Shown piece after piece: positions 41,396-49,905 of a stretch of DNA of 64,000 nt. Source of the DNA: Levilactobacillus andaensis (GTDB taxonomy: Bacteria; Bacillota; Bacilli; Lactobacillales; Lactobacillaceae); the NCBI RefSeq assembly GCF_016861695.1, contig NZ_BOLP01000013.1, positions 1-64,000 on the forward strand, read 5' to 3'. The position numbers and the translations under genes are program-made. Each line of letters begins with the position of its first letter. Within the stretch, counting starts at the first letter, position 1. The notes beneath the pieces were generated by a model. That model saw nothing but the letters and a program-made list of their open reading frames with translations. It ran no database searches and was not told the DNA's origin.

Positions 41396-42154
41396 CTAAA
41401 TCGTCAGCTGTTTTCGTTCGTTGTAGAACCCGCGATAGGCCCAGTAACAGGCGAGAACGGAGCCAATACTGGTCGCTGACATCAGCATAAAGGTCACCAT
41501 GATTTGATATTTAATCGCCCGCACCGGGTCAACCCCGGCAAAGATCAACCCGGACATCATCCCCGGCAAACTAACGATTCCCACGGTCTTCGCGGAATCA
41601 ATCGTTGGCTGCATACCAGTCTTAATGCTGTCACGTAAAATTTCCTTTGAGGCGTCTTTCAGGTCGGCCCCCAAGGCTAGCTTTTCCAGAACAGCCTGTC
41701 GTTCCTGCTTAAATTGCGCGTTTAAATTCCGGTAACACAGGCCAATCGCGACCATCGAGTTGGAGGCGATCATCCCCGAAATCGGGATCATCTGTGACGG
41801 GATAAATTTAATAGCCCCCGCCAACATCAACACACCCAACGTGACGGCCGTACTGATGAGAATGGCGCCTATGGAAATTGGCAGGGCTCGTGGAATCCCG
41901 TCACTACGCTGTTTAGCGTTGTAGCCGGCATTGAAAATAATGATTAAGATCAGAATGGCCGTCAACCAGCCATTGTTGAGGCGGAACACGTATTTTAACA
42001 GGTACCCGACCACAAACAGCTGAATCACGGCGCGGACAACCCCGACGATCATGTCACGGTCAATCCCTAATTTTTCGTGCCACCCAATAGCTAGCGCAAT
42101 CATGACCAATCCCAAAGCGAGCACCAACGACTGATTATTTACAGCAAGGTTCAT
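41396..42154 (-). CDS. fetB: FetB-type ABC permease (UPF0014, metal export)
   Basis: 252 residues with about seven helices. The blocks VRAVIQLFVVGYLL, NAGYNAKQRSDGIPRALP, GMIASNSMVAIGLCYRNL and VGIVSLPGMMSGLIFAGVDPVRAIKYQIMVTFMLM are typical of the UPF0014 family. E. coli FetAB exports iron and protects against peroxide, but homologues with other cargo exist. It overlaps fetA by 4 nt, so the two are coupled. Confidence 0.88.
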   Translation of the reverse strand: MNLAVNNQSLVLALGLVMIALAIGWHEKLGIDRDMIVGVVRAVIQLFVVGYLLKYVFRLNNGWLTAILILIIIFNAGYNAKQRSDGIPRALPISIGAILISTAVTLGVLMLAGAIKFIPSQMIPISGMIASNSMVAIGLCYRNLNAQFKQERQAVLEKLALGADLKDASKEILRDSIKTGMQPTIDSAKTVGIVSLPGMMSGLIFAGVDPVRAIKYQIMVTFMLMSATSIGSVLACYWAYRGFYNERKQLTI

Positions 42155-42801
42155 GCTTTTCCTCCCACGATGCGGCCAGCTTCAATGGTGATCAACCGTT
42201 TAGCCGCATCAATTTCTTCTTGATCATGGGTGATGGCGATGATGGTCAGCCCGTCATCCTGATTGAAATGCTGGATCATCGACCAGACGAACGCCTTATT
42301 TTCGGCATCCAATCCCGCTGTGACTTCATCTAGAATTAATACTTCCGGGTAAATCATGACATTGCGTAGCAGGGCGACCCGCTGCCGTTGCCCACCGGAC
42401 AAGTCATTAACGGCCTTATTCAGATCACTTTCCGTCAGGCCCACGTACTCTAATCCCGTGATGGCCCGCGCCTCGTCAAAATCCAACTGGCGAATCTGAT
42501 AGGGAAAGGCTAGGTTATCCCGGACCGTATCACCAAATAGCGTCGGCTGCTGAAAACTATACGAAACGCGGCGCCGGTAAATGATGGGATCGTAACTCTC
42601 AATTGGTTGCCCATCAAAAATTAGGTCGCCACTGGTCTTACTCAGCAGTGACGCGATGATCCGGACCAGCGTTGATTTTCCGCTACCGGAGGGTCCTGCG
42701 ATTGTCACCCATTCGCGCGCCTCAATTGCTAAATTGATATCGGTCAGAATAGGTGTCTGATCGACCTGATATCCCACATTTTTCAAGGTGATCAAGCTCA
42801 T
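42151..42801 (-). CDS. fetA: FetA-type ABC ATP-binding protein
   Basis: 216 residues. Walker A GPSGSGKST, Q-loop VSYSFQQPTLFG, signature LSGGQRQRVALLRNV, Walker B VLILDEVTAGLD and H-loop AITHDQ are complete. It energises the FetB permease encoded directly downstream. GGAGGTAGCGGTT precedes the ATG. It diverges from the RlmD-like gene. Confidence 0.88.
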   Translation of the reverse strand: MSLITLKNVGYQVDQTPILTDINLAIEAREWVTIAGPSGSGKSTLVRIIASLLSKTSGDLIFDGQPIESYDPIIYRRRVSYSFQQPTLFGDTVRDNLAFPYQIRQLDFDEARAITGLEYVGLTESDLNKAVNDLSGGQRQRVALLRNVMIYPEVLILDEVTAGLDAENKAFVWSMIQHFNQDDGLTIIAITHDQEEIDAAKRLITIEAGRIVGGKA

Positions 42802-42971
42802 AACCGCTACCTCCTCCGTAAAAATCGTCTACACGTTCTCATTGTACCCAAATCGCTTAGGATTGCCTATGGAAACGGCTTCATTTTAAAGAAAAATGTT
42901 TTTTCTTACGGTCACCAGCCGCTGAGGTCACGGGCAAACATGCGCGAACACCCCCGCGACCAGAAAAATTT

Positions 42972-42979
42972 GGTATACT
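42972..42979 (+). promoter_or_regulatory. Extended -10 promoter of the RlmD-like gene
   Basis: TGGTATACT at 42971-42979, no good -35; about 38 nt upstream of AGGAG and the ATG. Confidence 0.5.
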
Positions 42980-43023
42980 AGTCAGGACCGTAACTACTGA
43001 ACGACTTAATAATAGGAGAAAAC

Positions 43024-44823
43024 ATGGCAAACTATGAATCCAGAAACACCCGTGGGAACAGCAGTCGCAACGACCGCAGCGCCCACAGTAATCAACGTGA
43101 CCGCAACAATGATCACCGTAGTTATAACGACCGTAATAGTCGGGACAATGACCACCGTGGCTACACTGGTCGCAATGATCGGAATAGCGACCAGCGCAGT
43201 TATAACGACCGTAACCGCGATAATGATCATCGTAGCTACAATGACCGCAACCGCGACAATGACCACCGTGGCTACACCGGTCGCAATGATCGGAATAGCG
43301 ACCATCGCAGCTACAACGACCGTAATCATGGTGGGCGTTATGAGCGGAACAGCGATGACCAACGCCAAAACAATCGTTACGACCGTGGCAATGACCGGCG
43401 CGGTAACGACCGGCGTAGCGGCTTCAGCCGTAACAACGACCGACAAGCCGAGAGCGTTCAGGTCGAAGTGGGCCAACGTTTCCCTCTGACCATCAAACGC
43501 ATGGGGATCAACGGTGAAGGAATTGGTTATTACAAGCGCATGGCCGTCTTCGTGCCGGGCGCTTTGACCGATGAAGAAGCCGTGGTGGAAGTCACCAGTG
43601 TTGCCACCCGCTTCATGCGGGCCAAAATTCACCGTATCCGTAAGGCCAGTCCCCACCGCGTGGAACCACGCGACAGCTATGCCGATCAGGTCGGTGGTTT
43701 CGAACTGGAACATTTAGACTACCCTGAACAACTGAAATTCAAACAAGACATCGTCGCTCAATCCCTGGAACGCTACCAACCAGAAGGCTACCGGCACTAT
43801 GACTTACGGCCAACTCTAGGTATGGACGACCCTTACAACTATCGGAATAAGGCGCAATTCCAAGTCCGCCGCAATGCCGAAGATCAAATTGAAGCCGGCT
43901 TGTACGCTGAACGAAGTCACGATTTAGTCGACCTGCCAACGTGTTCGGTCCAGATGCCAGTCACGATGACCGTCATGCGCGCCGTTGTTGCCATGATGCA
44001 GGACTTGGATATGCCAATTTATGACGAAGAATCCAAATCGGGTATCGTCAAAACACTGGTTGTCCGGGCCGCAGCGCATACCGATGATGTCCAGTTGGTC
44101 TTCATTACCAACTCACAAAAGTTACCACACAAGCACGAACTGTTGGAACGGATCGCCGCTGAACTTCCTCAGGTCACTTCCGTTATGCAAAACATCAATC
44201 CGGGCGAAACTTCCCTGGTTTGGGGCGACGATACGCGGCATTTAGCCGGCGAAGAAACGATTACAGAAAAGTTGGACGGCTTAGCATTCAAGCTCTCCGC
44301 CCGTGCTTTCTTACAATTGAATCCCTACCAGGTAGAGGTTCTGTATGGTGAGGCAAAGAAGGCCCTCGACTTACAACCAGGCGAAACGGTCGTCGATGCC
44401 TACGCGGGTATTGGCACGATTGGGTTGTCGCTGGCTAGTGTGGCCGAAGAGGTTCGCGGGATGGATATCATTCCCGAAGCCGTCAGCGATGCGAACGAAA
44501 ACGCCGCGGCTAACGGCATCACCAACGCGCACTACGAGTTAGGAACCGCTGAAGAACTCTTGCCAAAATGGATCATGAGCGGCTTTCGGCCGGATGCCAT
44601 CGTGGTCGATCCACCACGTACCGGTCTGGATGGTGCGTTGATTGAAACCATTTTAGCCGTGCGTCCTGAGAAGCTGGTCTACATCTCCTGCAACCCATCG
44701 ACCTTGGCCAAGGACTTGGTTGAATTAGCCCACGATTACCGGGTCAACTATATTCAATCCGTGGACATGATGCCCCAAACGGCCCGCTGTGAAGCTGTGG
44801 TTAAACTAACTCGGCGCCAATAG
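43024..44823 (+). CDS. 23S rRNA (uracil-C5)-methyltransferase, RlmD/RlmCD type, with long repetitive N-terminal tail
   Basis: 599 residues. Residues 1-143 are a low-complexity Asn/Asp/Arg/Tyr/Gly tail built of degenerate NDRN-x-DHRSY and RGYTGRNDRNSD units, absent from ordinary homologues of about 450 residues. A TRAM domain (about 146-205) then leads to the methyltransferase: DAYAGIGTIGLSLA (SAM loop), VVDPPRTGLD and YISCNPSTLAKDL with nucleophile Cys556. The region where RlmD-type enzymes carry [4Fe-4S] cysteines (before GGxxLxHL) reads DQVGGFELEHL with no Cys. It makes m5U in 23S rRNA. AGGAG is 5 nt before the ATG. The tail may bind RNA or promote condensation; that is inference. Confidence 0.88.
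   Translation: MANYESRNTRGNSSRNDRSAHSNQRDRNNDHRSYNDRNSRDNDHRGYTGRNDRNSDQRSYNDRNRDNDHRSYNDRNRDNDHRGYTGRNDRNSDHRSYNDRNHGGRYERNSDDQRQNNRYDRGNDRRGNDRRSGFSRNNDRQAESVQVEVGQRFPLTIKRMGINGEGIGYYKRMAVFVPGALTDEEAVVEVTSVATRFMRAKIHRIRKASPHRVEPRDSYADQVGGFELEHLDYPEQLKFKQDIVAQSLERYQPEGYRHYDLRPTLGMDDPYNYRNKAQFQVRRNAEDQIEAGLYAERSHDLVDLPTCSVQMPVTMTVMRAVVAMMQDLDMPIYDEESKSGIVKTLVVRAAAHTDDVQLVFITNSQKLPHKHELLERIAAELPQVTSVMQNINPGETSLVWGDDTRHLAGEETITEKLDGLAFKLSARAFLQLNPYQVEVLYGEAKKALDLQPGETVVDAYAGIGTIGLSLASVAEEVRGMDIIPEAVSDANENAAANGITNAHYELGTAEELLPKWIMSGFRPDAIVVDPPRTGLDGALIETILAVRPEKLVYISCNPSTLAKDLVELAHDYRVNYIQSVDMMPQTARCEAVVKLTRRQ
43100..43335 (+). repeat. In-frame tandem repeats inside the RlmD-like gene
   Basis: Two near-identical longer units, each running from GACAATGACCACCGTGGCTA through GGTCGCAATGATCGGAATAG to an AGTTATAACGACCG/AGCTACAACGACCG end, lie about 117 nt apart, with shorter AACCGCGA-AATGA units between. 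All lengths are multiples of three, so the number of units can change without a frameshift. Confidence 0.75.
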
Positions 44824-44893
44824 ATTAATAGGCAGTCGCGACTTTTCGTGTTAGACTTTTAACTAACGATAAAGGAACGAATTCCGTAGAAAG

Positions 44894-45349
44894 TTGGCAA
44901 ATGACATGCAAGATCCTTTTAAGGGCTTTAACGACGACGATGATCAAAACAACCAAAATGGTAACGGCCCTCAAGGACTCCCATTACCGCCGAACTACGC
45001 CACCGTCGTTAACGCCGATGGGAACATGCGCATCGCAAAGGTTGGGTTTTCATGGACCATGCTGTTCCTCTCTCCGTTTCCTACAATCTTTCGGGGAGAC
45101 TGGTACAACCTCCTTTGTATTCTGGGGGTCGAACTCGGCGCATCCATGTTGCTGGTCATGACCGTCAGCGTTAATCAATTAACCCAAGTCACACCGATTC
45201 TCCAATCGACCCTCGCCCTGGTGTGGGGTTCCCTCTATAACATGATGTATTTTAAGCATCTCTTTAATCGCGGCTTCGTGCCGGCAGATGACCGATCACG
45301 CGACTTGTTGACGCAGGCCCACTACTGGTCGCAACCTAAGGAAAAGTAG
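44894..45349 (+). CDS. Small membrane protein, function unknown
   Basis: 151 residues. An acidic, Asn/Asp-rich N-terminus (residues 1-35) precedes VGFSWTMLFLSPFPTIFRGDWYNLLCILGVELGASMLL, a pattern seen in DUF2628-like small inner-membrane proteins, with two or three helices and a short cytoplasmic C-tail. Start uncertain: TTG 44894 has only a weak GAAAG, ATG 44906 none; AAAGGAA is 16 nt or more upstream. Terminated by a strong hairpin at 45374. Confidence 0.6.
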   Translation: MANDMQDPFKGFNDDDDQNNQNGNGPQGLPLPPNYATVVNADGNMRIAKVGFSWTMLFLSPFPTIFRGDWYNLLCILGVELGASMLLVMTVSVNQLTQVTPILQSTLALVWGSLYNMMYFKHLFNRGFVPADDRSRDLLTQAHYWSQPKEK

Positions 45350-45373
45350 CTTGTGACAGTTTAAATTGATGTG

Positions 45374-45408
45374 AAAAACCCCACTACAATTTTTGGTAGT
45401 GGGGTTTT
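45374..45408 (+). terminator. Intrinsic terminator of the 44894 gene
   Basis: AAAACCCCACTAC pairs perfectly with GTAGTGGGGTTTT around AATTTTTG. Confidence 0.9.
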
Positions 45409-45426
45409 ATTTGCGTTGTCTACTTT

Positions 45427-45579
45427 CGTTTTAAAAATCAGGGTAAATAAAAATCGCCCTCTAAACTTTGGCGAGTTTGGACGATTTTTGTTCATCTAGT
45501 GTCAACCGTCATTGACGGTCTCTCTACATTGGCGGGGGTGCAGCGACCTTCGCCTTTGTTACGTTTAATATACCATACC
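45427..45579 (-). ncRNA. Orphan antisense-RNA cassette of a type I toxin-antitoxin-like locus
   Basis: This ~152-bp block repeats the block at 45929-46079 with only about ten differences. On the minus strand: extended -10 TGGTATATT (45567-45575), then a transcript of about 115 nt with a CCGTCA/TGACGG hairpin, ending at AAAAATCG/CGATTTTT (45449-45489), a terminator usable in both directions. At its other edge only the last eight toxin codons (RFKNQGK and stop) remain, so this copy has the RNA but no toxin gene. Confidence 0.6.
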
Positions 45580-45799
45580 CTAGCCATATATTCTCACTAT
45601 TCTGATTGATTATAAATCATATAATACGAAATAACTAAATGTTGATATGGAGGGCTTTCGCGCTGGTTTCTACGTATAAACTGGTACACTGAAATCTGTA
45701 GAGAAGTTAATGACGATTGGCAAATCTTATCGTAAGGGAATGAGGCCTATGACGAATTCTGTCTGGGTGCTTCGCAAGACTAAACGAAAGGAGGTTGCC

Positions 45800-45952
45800 T
45801 TGTCTTGGTTAGTTGTCATGCTAAATATTGTCGGACTGCTTGCCCTTCTGATATCGCTCTGTACGTTACTCATACATCGATTGACGAAGCTGGTGGACGC
45901 CCTGATGGTATTGCGCCACGCATGGCATCGTTTTAAAAATCAGGGTAAATAA
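45800..45952 (+). CDS. 50-residue holin-like membrane peptide, putative type I toxin
   Basis: Start TTG 45800 is fixed by AAAGGAGG 5 nt upstream; a longer frame from 45710 has no ribosome site. The peptide has one hydrophobic helix (VVMLNIVGLLALLISLCTLL) and a basic C-tail (RHAWHRFKNQGK), the build of small membrane toxins of the TxpA/BsrG/Fst kind. An extended -10 (TGGTACACT, 45682-45690) lies upstream. A convergent antisense RNA overlaps its 3' end, as in TxpA/RatA and BsrG/SR4. Toxicity is inferred, not shown; a plain membrane peptide is the alternative. Confidence 0.6.
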   Translation: MSWLVVMLNIVGLLALLISLCTLLIHRLTKLVDALMVLRHAWHRFKNQGK

Positions 45953-46079
45953 AAATCGCCCTCTAAACTTTGACCGGTTTGGACGATTTTTGTTCATCTA
46001 ATGTCAACCGTCATTGACGGTCTCTCTACATTGGCGGGGGTGCAACGACCTTCGCCTTTGTTGCGTTTAGTATACCATA
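45929..46079 (-). ncRNA. Antisense RNA (putative antitoxin) overlapping the toxin 3' end
   Basis: Minus-strand extended -10 TGGTATACT (46069-46077), transcript from about 46062 through the CCGTCA/TGACGG hairpin to the terminator hairpin AAAAATCG (45951-45958) with CGATTTTT (45984-45991). It covers the last codons and stop of the toxin gene. Near-identical block at 45427-45579. Confidence 0.6.
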
Positions 46080-46386
46080 CCTATGCTATACAATGTATGT
46101 TTAGCCTTTGGCCGTTAGCTTGGATTTATTGCGGAAAACACAGGCGTATCAAGCCTTCGAACTATATATTATAAATCTACTTATGATCTTTTCAGTAGAA
46201 GTTATGCCTAAAAATACTTATGCCATAGGTATTTTGCAAAACGAAGCTTAAACGACTAATCCTATTTCACCCGACCAATCCATCAGTCCATGATATTTAA
46301 GTTATCTTAGCATTCTACTCTTACAGGTTGTCTCACCCGCCTAATTCTGGTATGTTGGTGAAAATGAGTCAAATAAGGAGATTCTC
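46080..46386 (+). promoter_or_regulatory. Upstream region and promoter of the DUF368 gene
   Basis: TTGTCT (46328-46333), 17 nt, TATGTT (46351-46356) with TGG extended -10. The rest of this 300-nt AT-rich stretch shows no ORF or repeat. Confidence 0.65.
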
Positions 46387-47244
46387 ATGCAAACAACTCG
46401 CTCCGATGGCCCAGTGAAACGCTTCTTCAAGGGCGTCATTATTGCCCTGGGCTTTATTCTACCCGGTGTTTCTGGCGGTGTATTAGCTGCTATTCTTGGT
46501 ATCTATGAACGGTTGTTGGGTTTTATGGCCCACTTTAGACAAAATTTCAAACGTGACTTCTGGTATTTCGTGCCGGTTGGGCTTGGTGGCATCGTCGGGA
46601 TTGCCTTGCTGTCGGCGCCGCTGGAGTATTTACTGGCTCACTGGCAGGTCATCGTCTTGTGGGGCTTTGCCGGCGCCATTGTCGGGACCTTACCGGCGTT
46701 GACCCAAACGGCCAGTTCCAAAACGCCTCGCGATGGGATCGACTACCTGTGGTTCTTTGGCACTCTGCTGATCAGTGGCGGTCTCCTCTACTTCATGAGT
46801 GACATCTTCGGCACCCTGCCAGCTAATTTTACTGGATTTATGGTGGCCGGTGCGCTGATTGCGCTGGGCGTGCTGGTTCCCGGTCTGAGCCCCTCCAATC
46901 TGCTACTTATCCTGGGATTATTTACTCCCATGCTAACTGGCTTCAAGAACTTCGATCTAGTTGGTGTCTATCTGCCGATTGCACTTGGCGGTATCCTCTC
47001 CATGATTCTCTTTTCAAAGGGCATGGATTACCTCATTCATCGCTACCATTCGCGTGTTTACAACTTCATCTTAGGCATCGTGACGGCCAGCACCATCCTG
47101 ATTTTGGTCCCTAACAGTCATGCCGCCGAAAGTATCTCGTATGCCAACGCGACATGGGCAACATTTGGGTTTAGTGCCTTAGCTCTTGCGCTTGGAGTTG
47201 TCCTCGGCTACTGGATGAGCCAACTTGAAGAAAAATATAAATAA
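46387..47244 (+). CDS. popT: DUF368 membrane protein, undecaprenyl phosphate translocase type
   Basis: 285 residues, about eight helices. GFILPGVSGGVLAAILGIYERLLGF and the second inverted copy GALIALGVLVPGLSPSNLLLILGLF are the paired Pro-Gly-Ser hallmarks of DUF368. DUF368 (PopT) and DedA (UptA) proteins were shown to recycle undecaprenyl phosphate across the membrane for wall synthesis. Ribosome site AATAAGGAG before ATG. It fits the envelope theme of the region (OatA, flippase). The symbol is by family, not direct evidence. Confidence 0.85.
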   Translation: MQTTRSDGPVKRFFKGVIIALGFILPGVSGGVLAAILGIYERLLGFMAHFRQNFKRDFWYFVPVGLGGIVGIALLSAPLEYLLAHWQVIVLWGFAGAIVGTLPALTQTASSKTPRDGIDYLWFFGTLLISGGLLYFMSDIFGTLPANFTGFMVAGALIALGVLVPGLSPSNLLLILGLFTPMLTGFKNFDLVGVYLPIALGGILSMILFSKGMDYLIHRYHSRVYNFILGIVTASTILILVPNSHAAESISYANATWATFGFSALALALGVVLGYWMSQLEEKYK

Positions 47245-47322
47245 GCAATCAGATTTCTGTTAAAAAGGAACCGTTAAAGAGGAACACACTACAGCCGTAT
47301 GAAATTAAACCATGATCATATT

Positions 47323-47371
47323 AAAAACTCTGCGTAACTACTAACCGTCAGTAGTTATGCAGAGCTTTTTA
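47323..47371. terminator. Bidirectional terminator between DUF368 and the XRE gene
   Basis: AAAAACTCTGC-TAACTACT pairs with AGTAGTTA-GCAGAG-TTTTT, a long nearly perfect hairpin with A and T tails on both sides. Confidence 0.92.
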
Positions 47372-47373
47372 TC

Positions 47374-47841
47374 TTACAAAGACTTGTCTTCCCCATTAAC
47401 ATGAAAACGTCTTCGTGACTTTTGAAGCAGCTTTTGAGATTTTTGAGAGATTGATACTTGCCCAGCTTCATCATTCATGGCATAGCCGGGAATACTACGA
47501 AGTTCTAATAATTGAAGAATAGCATTAATAGCCTTATTTTGAGTACTCTTATCCATTTGGCGTAGCTTATTAAGAAGCCTTTTTTCTTGAGTTGTCTTTA
47601 CATCTTCAGCCGATGGTGTTATCGGATAGTTTCCTAAAAGATCTGCAATACTTATATTCAATGATTTGGCAATATTAGTTAGCACTTCAAAACTAATATT
47701 TTGTCCCTGTGTACGTTCAATTTTTGAAATATAATTTACAGACAAGTTACTTTGTTCTGCAAGTTCTTCTTGCGTCAAGCCTAGCTGTTTCCTACGTGAC
47801 CGAATTCTCTCTCCTAAAGGGCTATATTCTGATGTACTCAT
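47374..47841 (-). CDS. XRE-family HTH regulator
   Basis: 155 residues from ATG 47841 (MSTSEYSPLGERIRSRRKQLG), preceded by AGAGGA at 7 nt. The HTH_3 domain spans about 9-70 (LTQEELAEQSNLSVNYISKIERTQGQNISFEVLTNIAKSLNISIADLL). The C-terminal half is charged, with a helical stretch ending in a basic KSQKLLQKSRRRFH tail and no known ligand domain. Codon use is clearly more AT-rich than the surroundings, as in the two genes to the right. Likely a local repressor in a small acquired island. Confidence 0.86.
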   Translation of the reverse strand: MSTSEYSPLGERIRSRRKQLGLTQEELAEQSNLSVNYISKIERTQGQNISFEVLTNIAKSLNISIADLLGNYPITPSAEDVKTTQEKRLLNKLRQMDKSTQNKAINAILQLLELRSIPGYAMNDEAGQVSISQKSQKLLQKSRRRFHVNGEDKSL

Positions 47842-47901
47842 TTTATGTTCCTCTTCCTTTTTAGTGTTTCTATTTGTGACCATATAGGATTTGACCTTCA
47901 A

Positions 47902-48131
47902 AAATAAGTTACTATTGAAACACTTTTAAACATGTAATATAGTTGTAGTTAGGATACTAGAAGCTTATACACTATGAACTTCAACGTTATATTGATGCAA
48001 GGTATTAACGACTACAAATTTCTTAACGATATTATTCTCAGCACAAAACATATCATCATCAATACATCTCTAAGGTGAACAAACTTACATAGCGTCCCAT
48101 ATAAATTTCGGGCATCCCATCACGTAGTAAC
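47902..48131. other. AT-rich intergenic region of the island
   Basis: About 230 nt, much richer in A+T than the flanks; no convincing promoter pair, repeat or ORF was seen. Confidence 0.4.
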
Positions 48132-48326
48132 ATGCTAGATCCAATTATTGTCTCAAAAATTTTATGCCTATCAACAAAGGAGCGTGTAATTATCATACTA
48201 ATTATTTTTGCCATCTTCTGGGGATATCTAGCCTACGTTTCATATCAGCGGAACGGTCTAAACTTTGTAACCATAGTTTGCCTTGTTGCAGCTATCTTTG
48301 AACTTCTAACCCCAGTTATTTACTAA
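48132..48326 (+). CDS. Small hypothetical membrane protein
   Basis: 64 residues with two hydrophobic helices (VIIILIIFAIFWGYLAYV and FVTIVCLVAAIFELLTPVIY). There is no clear ribosome site before ATG 48132, so it may be mis-started or a remnant. It sits in the AT-rich island ahead of the 48387 gene. Function unknown. Confidence 0.4.
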   Translation: MLDPIIVSKILCLSTKERVIIILIIFAIFWGYLAYVSYQRNGLNFVTIVCLVAAIFELLTPVIY

Positions 48327-48386
48327 TAAGATAGCTTTGACAGCCGTTGATTTTAGAAAACAAACTAAACTTTTGGAGGGGTCTCA

Positions 48387-48998
48387 ATGACTCAATTTAT
48401 TGTAGGGATACTTATATGGTGTGTCATTCTTTTTGGAGCATTTCTGATTTGGGCTGGAATAAAAAAGCCACGTAGTATAGTAAGCATTACAATTGGAATT
48501 TTTGTTCTACTTTTTGGAATTGGGCTCCTATCTCCAAGTAAAAGTGGTCACACACCTCATCCACTACCAGCAGGAATGGACAACAATTCCTCAGTACTCG
48601 CGAAGGGCATCAGACAATCTAAGCTTTCATATGAACCGCAGGTAGCCGCAGCATTGGGAGAAGACATGGATGACACCAGTAATATTGAAGTCATGAAGAA
48701 TCCCAAAACCAAAAGATTTGTTTTTAACTATAAGATTCAAGGAAAAACTATACCCGTTTATGCAATCTATGCCCGTGTTAAAGGCGATCAATTCAATGCT
48801 TACCTTATTCCTGTTAAGGACAACAAAATATATTCAATTTTGATTGACGGAACTACCGCTGACAAACAGATTAACGCTACAACTTATTATGGATTCAGTT
48901 ATGATGATATGATAGATATGAACATAGAGAATCCTTTTGATGGTTCAGACCACCCAGATAGTAAAGAGGTAGGAGATTATCTTGTTTATTATAAATAA
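48387..48998 (+). CDS. Hypothetical membrane-anchored extracellular protein
   Basis: 203 residues. Two close N-terminal helices (residues 5-25 and 32-50) are followed by a polar domain (about 70-203) that is probably extracellular: LAKGIRQSKLSYEPQVAAALGEDMDDTSNIEV, RFVFNYKIQGKTIPVYAIYARVKGDQFNAYLIPV. I recognise no family. GGAGGGG 5 nt before the ATG supports expression. AT-rich codon use and the neighbouring XRE regulator suggest acquisition. Confidence 0.62.
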   Translation: MTQFIVGILIWCVILFGAFLIWAGIKKPRSIVSITIGIFVLLFGIGLLSPSKSGHTPHPLPAGMDNNSSVLAKGIRQSKLSYEPQVAAALGEDMDDTSNIEVMKNPKTKRFVFNYKIQGKTIPVYAIYARVKGDQFNAYLIPVKDNKIYSILIDGTTADKQINATTYYGFSYDDMIDMNIENPFDGSDHPDSKEVGDYLVYYK

Positions 48999-49113
48999 GA
49001 GTACTCATTAATTGGCCGTAAAGTAATTTACATCATCTTCACCTAAAGCAAACACATTGTTTCCAATTTCTGCTAAATATGAATTGTTTAAAAACACTAG
49101 TTAAATCCTATTT

Positions 49114-49713
49114 TCAGTTAAAAATACCAATCGAATGCAGATACTTCTGACTGATTTTCGTATACTTAATCGTTGGCCGTTTCGCATGTAACCGTTCGTG
49201 TGCCGCTAGCGGTTTCGCGCTAAATCCCTTAGCATTGCTCGACCCTTGAAAGAACAAGTTAGTCTTCCCCTTCGCAACTTTCAAGGCATAACGTCCCGTA
49301 ATATAATTCTTATCGCCATTCTCCGCAACAAATAATGCGTGTAAATTCCAACGATTGCGACCGACCTGATAGAACGTATTTGTCCGATTGGCTTTTAATT
49401 TTTTAGTGATCGGTGCCCCTGGATTAAGGTTAATCTCGCTAAACGTCTGTAAGCCTAATTTCATTGTTTTCCGAGAAATGACACTGCCATCGATCTCATG
49501 AGCTGTGATATGGAGGTAGACGAGGTCACTCGCATGCCGGTTTTTCGTCTTGGTTCCATAGGTATACCAATACCCCTGTAGCTGCTTGGGAATTGCTGGT
49601 AGTTGCTTCTGTGCCGCCTGGGCATGCGTTGTGGGGACCATTAAAAATACTGCTGCTAGTGAGAAAATCGCCAATAAACTCATCATCATTTTTTGCCAGT
49701 TGCTCGTCATCAT
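49114..49713 (-). CDS. Small secreted hypothetical protein
   Basis: 199 residues. Signal peptide: Met/Lys-rich start, hydrophobic stretch (MMSLLAIFSLAAVFLMV), cleavage after THAQA (about residue 32). The mature protein starts with LPAIPKQLQGYWYTYGTKTKNRHASDLVYLHITAHEI, resembling small lactobacillus lipocalin-like or 'hypothetical extracellular' beta-barrel proteins. No catalytic motif. GGGAGGCAGATATG precedes the start; the second Met is an equal choice. Confidence 0.68.
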   Translation of the reverse strand: MMTSNWQKMMMSLLAIFSLAAVFLMVPTTHAQAAQKQLPAIPKQLQGYWYTYGTKTKNRHASDLVYLHITAHEIDGSVISRKTMKLGLQTFSEINLNPGAPITKKLKANRTNTFYQVGRNRWNLHALFVAENGDKNYITGRYALKVAKGKTNLFFQGSSNAKGFSAKPLAAHERLHAKRPTIKYTKISQKYLHSIGIFN

Positions 49714-49905
49714 ATCTGCCTCCCGTCGATTGTGCCGGTCATCGCCTAATCTGATTGCTGACTAAAGTATCACTTACCGATGCGTCCATGTCAATCTAAA
49801 ACAGCAAAAGAATGGTTATGAGAAGGGTTCCATAAATATTGGCATATCAGGTGTTTCGACCGGTCTGCGGAGAGAAATATCCCCCTTTATGATAATGTTT
49901 ATCGC

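Noticed and set aside
43100-43335. Regular repeats that could suggest a CRISPR array
   Set aside because: Units are in frame, degenerate, contiguous and coding; there are no unique spacers and no cas genes.
43006-43713. Long minus-strand ORF (235 codons) rich in Val/Ile/Thr
   Set aside because: It is the complement of the repetitive tail and TRAM region of the RlmD-like gene; the repeats remove stop codons in several frames. No ribosome site and no sensible protein.
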